In this document: piece by piece, positions 18,477 through 26,431 of the stretch
Layout: each line of letters starts with the position of its first letter
Position numbering within the stretch: position 1 is the stretch's first letter
The notes under the pieces: generated by a model
The model's database searches: none
Seen by the model: only the letters and a program-made list of their open reading frames with translations
What the model was told of the DNA's origin: nothing
Translations under genes and position numbers: made by a program
From: Pseudomonas arsenicoxydans
GTDB lineage: Bacteria; Pseudomonadota; Gammaproteobacteria; Pseudomonadales; Pseudomonadaceae
Direction of reading: 5' to 3'
Assembly: GCF_900103875.1 (NCBI RefSeq)
Contig: NZ_LT629705.1
Span: 510,501-574,500 of the forward strand
Length of the DNA: 64,000 bases

Positions 18477-19627
18477 GGTTGTTCCTTGCGAGCCTGTTCA
18501 AGGCCGGATTCGATCAGGTTCAGGTATTCCTGGCGGAACACCTCGATGTCATGTTCTTTTTGCAGATAATGGAACGCCTGCTCACCCTTGGCCTTGAGTT
18601 CGTCGTCCGACAGTGCAAGGTAGTTATCCAGCGCCGTGACCAGGCTTGGCACATCCTTCGGCGTAATCGCCAACCCGCCAGCCCCTTCGATCAGCGGCAG
18701 CATTGCCGGTACATTCGAGGCGATCACCGGCAGGTGTCCGCTCATGCCTTCCAGCAGCGCCAGGCCCAGGCCTTCAGCCAGCGACGGCATGGTCCAGACG
18801 TCGAACGCACGAATGTACTGCAAGGCGATTTCCTTGAAGCCCAACAGGTGCGCGCGACCGGTCAGGCCCAGGCGCTCGATCTCGGCCGCCAGTTTTGACT
18901 CTTCGCGGCCGGCACCGATGATCGCCAATTGGGTGTTCGGGTATTTGTCTTTGAGCGCGGCAAACGCCTGCAGCAGATAGGTGTGGCCCTTGACCGGCAC
19001 CAGACGACCCAACGCCCCGATCAAGCGCACCGACGGATCGATGCCCAGCAACTCGCGGGCGCGCTCACGACTGTGCTGCAAGCCTTCGGCCTGCTCGATG
19101 TCGATCGCGTTGGTGATGGCGTAGGTGTTCTGGTCGGTGAAACCGCAGTCACAGTCCAGCAGGTACTGTTTGACGGCCGGCGATACGCCGACAAAGCGCC
19201 AGTGACGATCGATCAGGCGCTGAGTCTGGCGGCGCCGGTAAAACCGGTCGTACTCGCCAAAGCCGTGGGAGATGCCAATGCACAGCGGCACTTTCAACCA
19301 ACGGTTGAGGGTCAGCATCATGTTCACGGGTTTGAAGCGATTGCAGATCACCACGTCGAATTTTTCCGCGCGGCAAAACTTGTACAGCTGCCACATCGCT
19401 CGCAGGCGCAAGCCCTTGAGGGACTTGTCAGAGAACTCGAAATACACCGAACGGTCCGCCCGACTCACGGCCTCGCCCGGCCCAGGCTTGCCACGCAGGA
19501 ATGCGGCGGTCACTTCATAGCGCTCGCTCGGCAGAGCCTTGACGATCTGCTCCGCGAGGTCGGCAAAATCATGGGCTTTGACGTTGTAGTCAGGCTGCAA
19601 CTGCAGAACTTTTGACCGTTGACTCAT
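18473..19627 (-). CDS. ssg: GT4 glycosyltransferase, Ssg-like
   Basis: This is a 384-aa GT-B glycosyltransferase. The start is ATG 19627 (MSQRSKVLQLQPDY), preceded by GGGGAG at good spacing; the upstream in-frame extension lies in dnpA. It has the GT4 C-terminal pattern GALGRLVPVKGHTYLLQAF and SLAEGLGLALLEGMSGHLPVIAS with the E-x7-E region. The homologue at this position in P. aeruginosa (PA5001, ssg) is required for normal LPS core and surface properties. The start overlaps the dnpA stop by 4 nt. Donor and acceptor are not predictable here. Confidence 0.82.
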   Translation of the reverse strand: MSQRSKVLQLQPDYNVKAHDFADLAEQIVKALPSERYEVTAAFLRGKPGPGEAVSRADRSVYFEFSDKSLKGLRLRAMWQLYKFCRAEKFDVVICNRFKPVNMMLTLNRWLKVPLCIGISHGFGEYDRFYRRRQTQRLIDRHWRFVGVSPAVKQYLLDCDCGFTDQNTYAITNAIDIEQAEGLQHSRERARELLGIDPSVRLIGALGRLVPVKGHTYLLQAFAALKDKYPNTQLAIIGAGREESKLAAEIERLGLTGRAHLLGFKEIALQYIRAFDVWTMPSLAEGLGLALLEGMSGHLPVIASNVPAMLPLIEGAGGLAITPKDVPSLVTALDNYLALSDDELKAKGEQAFHYLQKEHDIEVFRQEYLNLIESGLEQARKEQP

Positions 19628-21066
19628 AACTCTCCCCGCTGAGTAGGGCTTGTGGATGTGGGCTTGAGTATCCACAAAAGCTCGTGACGTCGGACCGCCT
19701 TGCGAAAGAACTCATTCTCGCCATAGATGGGCGGTGCTCTGCGGGCCAACAGTCGCTGTATCAACCGACGTACACGACGCTTGAACGGCATGCGCGGTTG
19801 CAGGTCATGCATCATGCCCAGCGCCATGGCTTTATCTCGCTGCAAATCCAGCGACAGCGGCAGGCAGCACGGCTCCATCGGCGTGACCGAGTCAAAGGCT
19901 GGAGGCAGTGCGATGCCGTGGCCTGCATCACCCATTGGCCAGCGGTCGTTGTCGTGCAAATGGTTGGCATAGCCAAGCAGGGTCGTCGGCTGCCACTCCA
20001 GCCCCTGTAATGCTTCAAGGACCGCCTGCTGGGCGCAGATATGATCAGGGTGCGGATCGAGTATCGGGTGTGGCAACACAATCACTTCAGGCCGCGCGCG
20101 CAGCAGCAGCTCGCGCAGATCGGCCAGCAGGTTGTTCCAGGTCGCAGCGCCGTCGACATCACCCGGCAGGGCAAATGGATTCAACTGGCGAAACACTCGG
20201 GTGTCGCTCAGGTCCGCTTCCCGCGAAGCCACCGGTTGAGCCGGCGCGGCCTGCATCGCTGCCAGCTGCAGACAGAAATAACCCAACTGAACGCAATGTG
20301 CTTCAGGCACACCAGCCCAACGCGGCACCGCGATGCTGTCCCAGGCACGCAAACGCCCCTTGAGGCGTGCGGCCTCGACCTTGTTCAGGCCCAGCTGTTG
20401 ATAGTGTTCGGCTTCGATTTCACCGGCGGTGAGCGTGACAATCCAGGCTTCGTCGGCCTGGCTGTATAAACCATAGGCCGCCAGCTCTGCATCGTCAGCG
20501 TGGGGGGCGATCACCATCACGCGCTGGCGTCGATAATCAGGTTGTTCGAATGCCCAGAGTACGGGCTCGCCGAGCAATCGACAGAACCGCCCACGCAGGC
20601 GTAACTCACCTCGCGACAGCACCTGCGCCTGACCGCTGAGGTTCAGGTAGCGCAGGCCGTTGACACCCCGTTCGAAGGTTTGCCGGTCGGGACTCTCGCC
20701 GCCCGCCAACTCGACCACCGGATCGATAAAGCGTCCCAGCCACGTGCTTTTTATCCGCAGCGCCAGCACCAGAGTGGCGTCGTCGACCAGCATGACGCCT
20801 TCGTCCAGCCGTAGACGCTCACCGTCCAGATGAACCTTGGGCTGCTGGGTGTACGGCGCAAAACTGTATTGGTAATCGTCTTTGGGCGAATAGAACAAAT
20901 GGTCGGCGAACCAGGCTTCGTGAGCAATCCAGCCCAACACCGCCAACACCGGCGGCAACCACCAGGCCACCCACACGCCGATGGCAATCAGCAGCACCAG
21001 TGCGATCAACAGACCGATGCGCTTGTTGCGACGATGGCGTTTGAGCAGTTGCTGTTTGCGGCTCAT
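19624..21066 (-). CDS. dnpA: PIG-L family de-N-acetylase, DnpA-like
   Basis: This is a 480-aa protein with an N-terminal membrane anchor (IGLLIALVLLIAIGVWVAWW, about residues 17-36) followed by a PIG-L/LmbE metal-dependent deacetylase domain. The zinc motif HADDAEL (the family's HP/ADDE) lies in VMVIAPHADDAELAAYG, and a second His pair is in PHPDHICAQQ. The start is ATG 21066 (MSRKQQLLKRH). In P. aeruginosa DnpA (PA5002) is linked to fluoroquinolone persistence and is thought to deacetylate a core sugar. It lies 8 nt after mig-14 and overlaps ssg, inside the LPS operon. Confidence 0.87.
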   Translation of the reverse strand: MSRKQQLLKRHRRNKRIGLLIALVLLIAIGVWVAWWLPPVLAVLGWIAHEAWFADHLFYSPKDDYQYSFAPYTQQPKVHLDGERLRLDEGVMLVDDATLVLALRIKSTWLGRFIDPVVELAGGESPDRQTFERGVNGLRYLNLSGQAQVLSRGELRLRGRFCRLLGEPVLWAFEQPDYRRQRVMVIAPHADDAELAAYGLYSQADEAWIVTLTAGEIEAEHYQQLGLNKVEAARLKGRLRAWDSIAVPRWAGVPEAHCVQLGYFCLQLAAMQAAPAQPVASREADLSDTRVFRQLNPFALPGDVDGAATWNNLLADLRELLLRARPEVIVLPHPILDPHPDHICAQQAVLEALQGLEWQPTTLLGYANHLHDNDRWPMGDAGHGIALPPAFDSVTPMEPCCLPLSLDLQRDKAMALGMMHDLQPRMPFKRRVRRLIQRLLARRAPPIYGENEFFRKAVRRHELLWILKPTSTSPTQRGEL

Positions 21067-21074
21067 GGGCTGTC

Positions 21075-21971
21075 TCACACGGTGAAGACCGGCACGGGAT
21101 TGCACCAGCGGTCCTTGTATTCACGATCGGCGCGACCGAAGGAAAACCGCAAGGGCTTATCCAGGGCCCGCGCATGCTCCCAGGCACTTTGAGTGTTGAG
21201 AAAACTCAGCACACTGCCGGGGCTGAACTCACGCGTTTGAGGGTCAACGCCCCCGTTGATGTATTCAACGCTGATCCACTGCGGCGCCTCGACGCGATAC
21301 ACCAGTTGAATCGCAATCGGTGCATCGTTGAGGAAAATCACCGAGCCGATCAGGAAGTCACGCAGCAGTTCGATCACCTCGCCCATGCGCTCGGCCCCGG
21401 TGGCCGGGAAGGTCCAGCGACGCTGGAACAGGTCGCAGTAGATCGCTGCCAGCTCAGCGCTGGAGAAATCGGCGACCGGGCGTACCACCCCGCCCGCCTC
21501 TTCCAGCAGGCGCAATTCACGGCGCTGGTTGTAGCGAAACTTTTTCGATAATTCTTCGGGCGTACGGGCCATCGCCAGCTGTTCGGCCTGCAACTTGATG
21601 TCGGTGAAGCGGCCTTCGCTCAAGGCCGACAAATACCGCCCGCGATGGCGCAGAGGTGCTAGAGCATCCGCGGCGGCCGGCAAGATCAGCTCGGCATTAC
21701 CGAGGTCGAACAGACCCTTTTTACCGCAGCGCTTGAGCACATCCTTGGACAGCGCCAGGTCGCGCCCCCAGGTCGGAATCGCGGCTTTGACTTCACCGTT
21801 TTGCTCCCAGGCCAAGTACCGCACCGGGATCTCGGCCAATTGCGCAAGGCGTTCAACCACCAGGGGATGAGTCGCCACGCTGCCGCCAAAACGCTGCCAG
21901 GCCTGGGCATAAGTCGAGGCGTCGACCACTGCCCAGCCACGTTCGCGCCAGCCTTGAAATCGGTTGAGCAT
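21075..21971 (-). CDS. Mig-14 family GNAT-fold protein
   Basis: This 298-aa protein of the Mig-14 family has a GNAT-like acetyltransferase fold. Recognisable segments include KKFRYNQRRELRLLEEAGG near the middle, DLFQRRWTFPATGAERM, and a C-terminal RFSFGRADREYKDRWCNPVP. Mig-14 in Salmonella and PA5003 in P. aeruginosa contribute to resistance to cationic antimicrobial peptides. Its acetyl or aminoacyl donor is not established. The ATG at 21971 overlaps the stop of wapH by one base, and dnpA follows 8 nt downstream, so it is an operon member. Confidence 0.85.
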   Translation of the reverse strand: MLNRFQGWRERGWAVVDASTYAQAWQRFGGSVATHPLVVERLAQLAEIPVRYLAWEQNGEVKAAIPTWGRDLALSKDVLKRCGKKGLFDLGNAELILPAAADALAPLRHRGRYLSALSEGRFTDIKLQAEQLAMARTPEELSKKFRYNQRRELRLLEEAGGVVRPVADFSSAELAAIYCDLFQRRWTFPATGAERMGEVIELLRDFLIGSVIFLNDAPIAIQLVYRVEAPQWISVEYINGGVDPQTREFSPGSVLSFLNTQSAWEHARALDKPLRFSFGRADREYKDRWCNPVPVFTV

Positions 21972-23101
21972 CAGCCCCTCTGCGCCAGTTCTGTGACCTG
22001 TGGCAAATGCCAGAAAGCATCACGTACCGCGCGGTCGGAGAAATGCTCGCGCAAGCGATCAAGCATCAGTTCGGCGCACTGGTGACGTTGCTGGTCGTCC
22101 ATCGCGGCCAGATGTTGCAGCCCTTGGGCCAAGTGCTCGGCATCGCCCAGCGGGAACAGAATACCCACCCCTTCAACGATTTCCTTTGCACCACCGCACG
22201 CGGTGGCGAGCAACGGAATGCCGGCGGCCATGGCCTCCAGCAGTACCATGCCGAAAGGTTCGTGATCAGAGCTCAAGGCAAACACGTTGAATGCGCGGAA
22301 GTAGCGGCGCGCATCCGGTACTTGACCGAGGAACAGCACGCGATCGCCGATACCCAATTCACGGGCCAGGGCCTTGAGGTCCTGTTCGAGTCGACCGCTA
22401 CCGAGGATCACCAACTGACTGTTGGCCGGCAAGCCCGGCAACGCTGCGGCGAAACCGTGCAGCAATGTGGTCTGGTCCTTGTCCGGATGCAGCCGCCCGA
22501 CGTTGCCGACAATCCAGGCATCCGCCGACAGGCCGAGGGTTTCCCGTGCCTCGCGGACCGACACCTGGCTGGTCTGCAACGCCGGCACATCGATGCGGTT
22601 ATAGAGTGTCTGAATCCGCTCGGCTGGCCATTTCGGCAGGCAACTGCGCATGTCATCACGCACCGCATCGGAAACCCCGAGCAGGCTCAGGCGCTTGCGG
22701 AAAAGATTAGCGAAAAGTTTGCGGGTGCCGCGCTTGTAATCGCCAAACGCGTGGTGCACACCGATCACCGGCAGCGAGGTGCCGAGCAAGGCGATGTAGA
22801 TCGGCTTGAACCGGTGAGCGATGCAGAAACTGAAATTGCGTGAGGCGGCGATCTTGCGCAGATCGCTGATGGCGCCCAGCTTCAGGCCACGAATGGCCTT
22901 GGAGCTGTACTCCATGAACAGCACCTCATCGGACGCGCAGCCGGCAGCGACGTCGCTGTCGGCGGCCCCGGTGAGGAACACCGTTGTCACGCGATACCCA
23001 GTCCCGGCGAACAGGCTGGCGTACTGCCGGGCGCAGTCCAGAAACGGCCCGTCATAGCCGTGACAGAACTGCAGCACATGGCGTTCAGCCGAGCGTGTCA
23101 T
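21971..23101 (-). CDS. wapH: GT4 glycosyltransferase WapH
   Basis: This 376-aa GT-B glycosyltransferase belongs to the LPS outer core set. The chosen start is ATG 23101 (MTRSAERHVLQFCHGYDGP); a GTG four codons earlier is possible. GT4 features are IVGNVGRLHPDKDQTTLLHGF and SSDHEPFGMVLLEAMAAGIPLLAT. The P. aeruginosa counterpart PA5004 (wapH) adds a glucose to the outer core. It overlaps the end of the upstream carbamoyltransferase gene by 17 nt. Synteny and family support the symbol; sugar specificity is inferred. Confidence 0.85.
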   Translation of the reverse strand: MTRSAERHVLQFCHGYDGPFLDCARQYASLFAGTGYRVTTVFLTGAADSDVAAGCASDEVLFMEYSSKAIRGLKLGAISDLRKIAASRNFSFCIAHRFKPIYIALLGTSLPVIGVHHAFGDYKRGTRKLFANLFRKRLSLLGVSDAVRDDMRSCLPKWPAERIQTLYNRIDVPALQTSQVSVREARETLGLSADAWIVGNVGRLHPDKDQTTLLHGFAAALPGLPANSQLVILGSGRLEQDLKALARELGIGDRVLFLGQVPDARRYFRAFNVFALSSDHEPFGMVLLEAMAAGIPLLATACGGAKEIVEGVGILFPLGDAEHLAQGLQHLAAMDDQQRHQCAELMLDRLREHFSDRAVRDAFWHLPQVTELAQRG

Positions 23102-24842
23102 AAGCGTTCGCACCCTCTTTGACCACCAGAATGTCTTCCATGATCAGGTACTGCAGATCCGAGCCGAAGAACATGTTCAGGGCGTCAGTCGGCGAGCAGA
23201 TCATCGGTTCGCCGCGACGGTTGAGCGAGGTGTTCAGCGACACGCCGTTGCCGGTCAATACTTCCAGCGCCTTCATCATGTCGTAGTAGCGCGGGTTGTA
23301 TTCGCGCTTGAGCACCTGGGCCCGGGATGTGCCGTCTTCATGGACAACTTCCGGCACGCGGGTCTTCCACTCTTCAGCCACTTCGAAGGTGAACGTCATG
23401 AACGGCGCCGGGTGATCGATCTTGATCATCTGCGGCGCAACAGTGTCGAGCATCGACGGGCAGAAAGGCCTCCAGCGCTCGCGGAACTTGATCTGGTGGT
23501 TGATGCGGTCAGCAACGCCGACGGCACTTGGGCAGCCGATGATCGAACGACCCCCCAAAGCACGCGGACCGAACTCCATGCGTCCCTGGAACCAGGCCAC
23601 CGGGTTGCCATCGACCATGATCTTGGCGATGTTTTCCGGCATGTTCTCAAGCTTGCGCCAGACCGGCTTGCTCGGGTGACGGGCGCAGGCGGCGAGCACG
23701 TCTTCGTTGGTGTACGACGGGCCGAGGTAGACGTGTTCCATCTTCTCGACCGGCACGCCACGGGCGTTGGACACGTAAGCTGCAGCGCCCACCGCCGTGC
23801 CGGCATCGCCGGACGCTGGCTGTACGAACAACTCTTTTACGTCATCGCGGGCGATGATTTTCTGGTTGAGCTTGACGTTCAACGCACAGCCGCCGGCGTA
23901 GGCCAGCTTGCCGGTTTCCTTGAGCACGTCGCCCAGGTAGTGGTCGATCATCTGCAACGCGATCTTTTCGAACAGCGCTTGAATGCTCGCCGCGTAGTGG
24001 ATGTACGGCTCGTCAGCGATGTCGCCTTCGCGCTTGGGCCCCAGCCACTCGATCAGCTTCGGCGAGAAGTAGTAGCCTTTGCCCTTCTCTTTGTAGCGAC
24101 GCAGGCCGATGACGTTCGCGTAGTCGGTGTTGATCACCAGTTCGCCGTTTTCGAACGACGCCAGACGCGAGAAATCGTATTTGCTGGCGTCGCCGTACGG
24201 CGCCATGCCCATGACCTTGAACTCGCCATCGAGCATATCGAAACCGAGGAACTCGGTGATCGCGCCATACAGGCCGCCGAGGGAGTCAGGATCGAAAAAT
24301 TCCTTGATCTTGTGGATCTTGCCGTTCTCGCCGTAACCGAAGAAGGTCGTGGCGTACTCGCCCTTGCCGTCGATCCCGAGAATCGCGGTTTTCTCTTTGA
24401 AACCGGAGCAGTGGTAAGCGCTGGAGGCGTGGGCCAGGTGATGCTCCACCGGCTCGATCTTGATTTTCTTCGGATCGAAGCCCAGTTGCTCGAGGCACCA
24501 GACAATCTTGTTGCGATAACGCTTGTAGCGACGGTTGCCCATCAGGATCGCATCGAGAGCGCGGTCCGGGGCGTACCAGTAACGCTTGGCGTACTGCCAG
24601 CGAGCCTTGCCGAAAATACTGATCGGTGCGAATGGAATCGCGACCACGTCAACGTCGGACGGCTTGATACCCGCCTGTTCGAGGCAGAACTTCGCCGATT
24701 CGTAGGGCATGCGGTTCTTTGCATGTTTATCGCGCACGAAGCGCTCTTCTTCAGCCGCCGCGACCAGCTTGCCGTCGATGTACAAGGCTGCGGAAGGATC
24801 ATGGCTAAGGGCGCCGGACAGGCCAAGAATCGTCAATGCCAC
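23085..24842 (-). CDS. Carbamoyltransferase (NodU/TobZ type), LPS core
   Basis: This 585-aa protein of the NodU/HypF-like carbamoyltransferase family moves a carbamoyl group from carbamoyl phosphate to a sugar. Its N-terminal ASKHA-like domain has SHDPSAALYIDGKLVAAAEEERF and the metal site VEHHLAHASSAYHCSGF; its C-terminal YrdC-like domain has MEFGPRALGGRSIIG and FCPSM. The P. aeruginosa homologue PA5005 carbamoylates heptose II of the inner core. Translation begins at GTG 24842, with AGAGG about 11 nt upstream. It is the first gene of the leftward operon that continues into wapH. Confidence 0.9.
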   Translation of the reverse strand: MALTILGLSGALSHDPSAALYIDGKLVAAAEEERFVRDKHAKNRMPYESAKFCLEQAGIKPSDVDVVAIPFAPISIFGKARWQYAKRYWYAPDRALDAILMGNRRYKRYRNKIVWCLEQLGFDPKKIKIEPVEHHLAHASSAYHCSGFKEKTAILGIDGKGEYATTFFGYGENGKIHKIKEFFDPDSLGGLYGAITEFLGFDMLDGEFKVMGMAPYGDASKYDFSRLASFENGELVINTDYANVIGLRRYKEKGKGYYFSPKLIEWLGPKREGDIADEPYIHYAASIQALFEKIALQMIDHYLGDVLKETGKLAYAGGCALNVKLNQKIIARDDVKELFVQPASGDAGTAVGAAAYVSNARGVPVEKMEHVYLGPSYTNEDVLAACARHPSKPVWRKLENMPENIAKIMVDGNPVAWFQGRMEFGPRALGGRSIIGCPSAVGVADRINHQIKFRERWRPFCPSMLDTVAPQMIKIDHPAPFMTFTFEVAEEWKTRVPEVVHEDGTSRAQVLKREYNPRYYDMMKALEVLTGNGVSLNTSLNRRGEPMICSPTDALNMFFGSDLQYLIMEDILVVKEGANAYDTLG

Positions 24843-24934
24843 AGGGGTCTAGCCTCTTTAGTCTGCATGCAGGCGACAAGCGCCTCAAAAATTAATGTGC
24901 CCTCGCAAGGGGCGAGAGACAGCTAAAGGGCGGG

Positions 24935-24940
24935 ATTATA
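24935..24940 (-). promoter_or_regulatory. Candidate -10 box for the carbamoyltransferase operon
   Basis: The minus strand reads TATAAT about 92 nt upstream of the GTG start. No good -35 match lies 16-18 nt further upstream. The leader contains a small GCCCTCGCAAGGGGC hairpin. No other consensus -10 is obvious in the 227-base gap. Confidence 0.4.
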
Positions 24941-25017
24941 GCTTAAAAGCCGCGGCAAGCCTCTAGCGGGAAACGGCAGGCTCGCGCGTTGACAGTAGAA
25001 GATCGTCGACATAGACT

Positions 25018-25085
25018 CCTGCGCAAATGGACTGGGGGATCCCGGTCGGCGCTTTGGCCTCGGCGAGTTTCACCGGGGCTTTTCG
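25018..25085 (+). ncRNA. Candidate small RNA antisense to the DUF3800 gene end
   Basis: On the plus strand TTGACA (24989-24994) is followed after exactly 17 nt by TAGACT (25012-25017). Downstream CCCGGT (25041-25046) can pair with ACCGGG (25072-25077), followed by GCTTTTC. This looks like a promoter, a roughly 60-nt transcript and a terminator. No reading frame fits the interval. It overlaps the last bases of the DUF3800 gene on the other strand. There is no homology evidence. Confidence 0.25.
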
Positions 25086-25933
25086 CTTTCTGAGATAGGG
25101 AAAATTTTTAAACCCCAGTTTTCGAAACCCTCCCCCACATTGTTCCGACCACCACGGCAGTAGAACTTGCGCTTGAGCACGTCAAAGGCACGATTCTCCT
25201 GGCCCGACCGTAAAACGCTCATACCAATGGGTCTTGCAACAAGATCCGCAAGCTGTAACCCGGTTGAGTTCACTTGTTTGGTTGCAAATACGATATCGAA
25301 CGGCAGCTGAATGCCCAATCGGTTCGCACCATCGCACATACGGCGAAACTCCAGTTCAAGCCCATTATCTTCCCGCTTCCCTCGACGCTCGAAAATCACA
25401 TGAGTCAACGCGCACTGCTGATTCTTTTCCTGTAGCAACTCATAAAGCGTTTCCAGGCAAAAGCCGAGGGCAAGGTGATAAGGATTGTGAACGGGACCTT
25501 GTTTTTCGCGAAGAGCGGCTTTGTCGATAACGCAGCTGATCAAGACGAAATTGCTTGTCTCGATAATGCCGCTCAACTCCTCGAGAAAGGCATGTTTATG
25601 TTGCCTCGACGTGAACAGGCTGGAAAACGCTCCCTTTTCTTTTCGGATCTCCAATTCATGCAGGCCAATCAGGTCGTGCCCCATATGGTTGAATTTAAAC
25701 TTCTGAAGGGCTGGAATAACCTTCTCGCAATAGTGCCGTTTATGAAAAACACAGAAGGCGAGTACAAACATTGGGTAATTTGGATCTAGCGTTTGCATCC
25801 CATGATCGCCGCTCTCATCGACATAAATTATGAAGTCGCTGTACTTCCCTGTCGGAGGTAGGCGCTTTGTCGCATCGACATTAGCGTCAGATTCACTTTC
25901 GCTTTCAAAAAGAAAAAATTGTTGAGAGTACAA
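25070..25933 (-). CDS. DUF3800 domain protein
   Basis: This 287-aa protein of the DUF3800 family has the N-terminal signature FIIYVDESGDHG (about residues 35-46) and the C-terminal LQLADLVARPIG, which form an RNase H-like acidic core in this family; nuclease activity is suspected but unproven. The start is probably TTG 25933 (MYSQQFFLFESESESD), since the first ATG lies inside the DESGD motif. It begins 5 nt after the YceK-like gene. Base composition is clearly more AT-rich than the LPS genes on both sides, and the usual gene order has no gene here, so it looks acquired. DUF3800 genes are common in mobile and defence-associated regions. Confidence 0.82.
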   Translation of the reverse strand: MYSQQFFLFESESESDANVDATKRLPPTGKYSDFIIYVDESGDHGMQTLDPNYPMFVLAFCVFHKRHYCEKVIPALQKFKFNHMGHDLIGLHELEIRKEKGAFSSLFTSRQHKHAFLEELSGIIETSNFVLISCVIDKAALREKQGPVHNPYHLALGFCLETLYELLQEKNQQCALTHVIFERRGKREDNGLELEFRRMCDGANRLGIQLPFDIVFATKQVNSTGLQLADLVARPIGMSVLRSGQENRAFDVLKRKFYCRGGRNNVGEGFENWGLKIFPISESEKPR

Positions 25934-25938
25934 ACGAG

Positions 25939-26274
25939 TTACCCGCGACCTGCCCGCCAGTAAATACCCAGATTGCCGTCAGTTGCCTGGCGGAAAATCG
26001 TATAGGGCAAGGACACCGTGTCGCAGACACCCGAGAGCGTCATATCGAGCAGTACCAAGGGCACCAGGACGCCCGTGGGATCCGGCGGAGCATGCAGGAT
26101 GCAGAAGTTGTAGGCCAGACCGCTGTAAACACGCGGGATGGATTGGCAGTAGGTCTTGTGTTTTCGCAGGCCCCGAGCCGCGTCTTCGTCGTCTTGCAGC
26201 ACTGTAAGCGCTGTTCCGCAGCCCGTTAAGGCCATTGAAAAAGCCCCCATCGCAACAGCCATTTTTATCGTCAA
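25939..26274 (-). CDS. YceK/YidQ-like lipoprotein
   Basis: This is a small exported lipoprotein of about 111 aa. GGAGGG lies 6 nt before TTG 26274, which decides the start and gives the signal peptide MTIKMAVAMGAFSMALTGC; the in-frame ATGs further down are too far from that site. The lipobox is ALTGC, with Gly after the Cys. The mature part has RVYSGLAYNF and VCDTVSLPYTIF, matching the YceK/DUF1375 pattern of a Y-x-G and a D-T-x-x-x-P-Y segment. Function of the family is unknown. It is followed closely by the DUF3800 gene and lies between the two LPS operons. Confidence 0.78.
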   Translation of the reverse strand: MTIKMAVAMGAFSMALTGCGTALTVLQDDEDAARGLRKHKTYCQSIPRVYSGLAYNFCILHAPPDPTGVLVPLVLLDMTLSGVCDTVSLPYTIFRQATDGNLGIYWRAGRG

Positions 26275-26403
26275 AATCTGCCCTCCGTGAACGTCAGGCA
26301 AACTAGCATCGTGGCTATTCAGGGCACAGTTCATGGAGTCTGTGGATCATGTAGGACAGTTCACAAGAACGTGTCCTCTGGATCTCGATAAGTCGGGCTG
26401 GCC

Positions 26404-26427
26404 CCATCGCGAGCAGGCTCGCGATGG
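26404..26427. repeat. GCGAGC-type hairpin after the tandem kinase gene
   Basis: CCATCGCGAG and CTCGCGATGG form perfect 10-base arms around a 4-base loop. The sequence is a variant of the Pseudomonas REP core, 4 bases after the kinase stop. It may end the waa operon transcript. Confidence 0.6.
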
Positions 26428-26431
26428 CGAC

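Noticed and set aside
26404..26427. CRISPR or integration-site repeat
   Set aside because: It is a single hairpin with a Pseudomonas REP-like core; no regularly spaced repeats and no integrase gene occur in the window.
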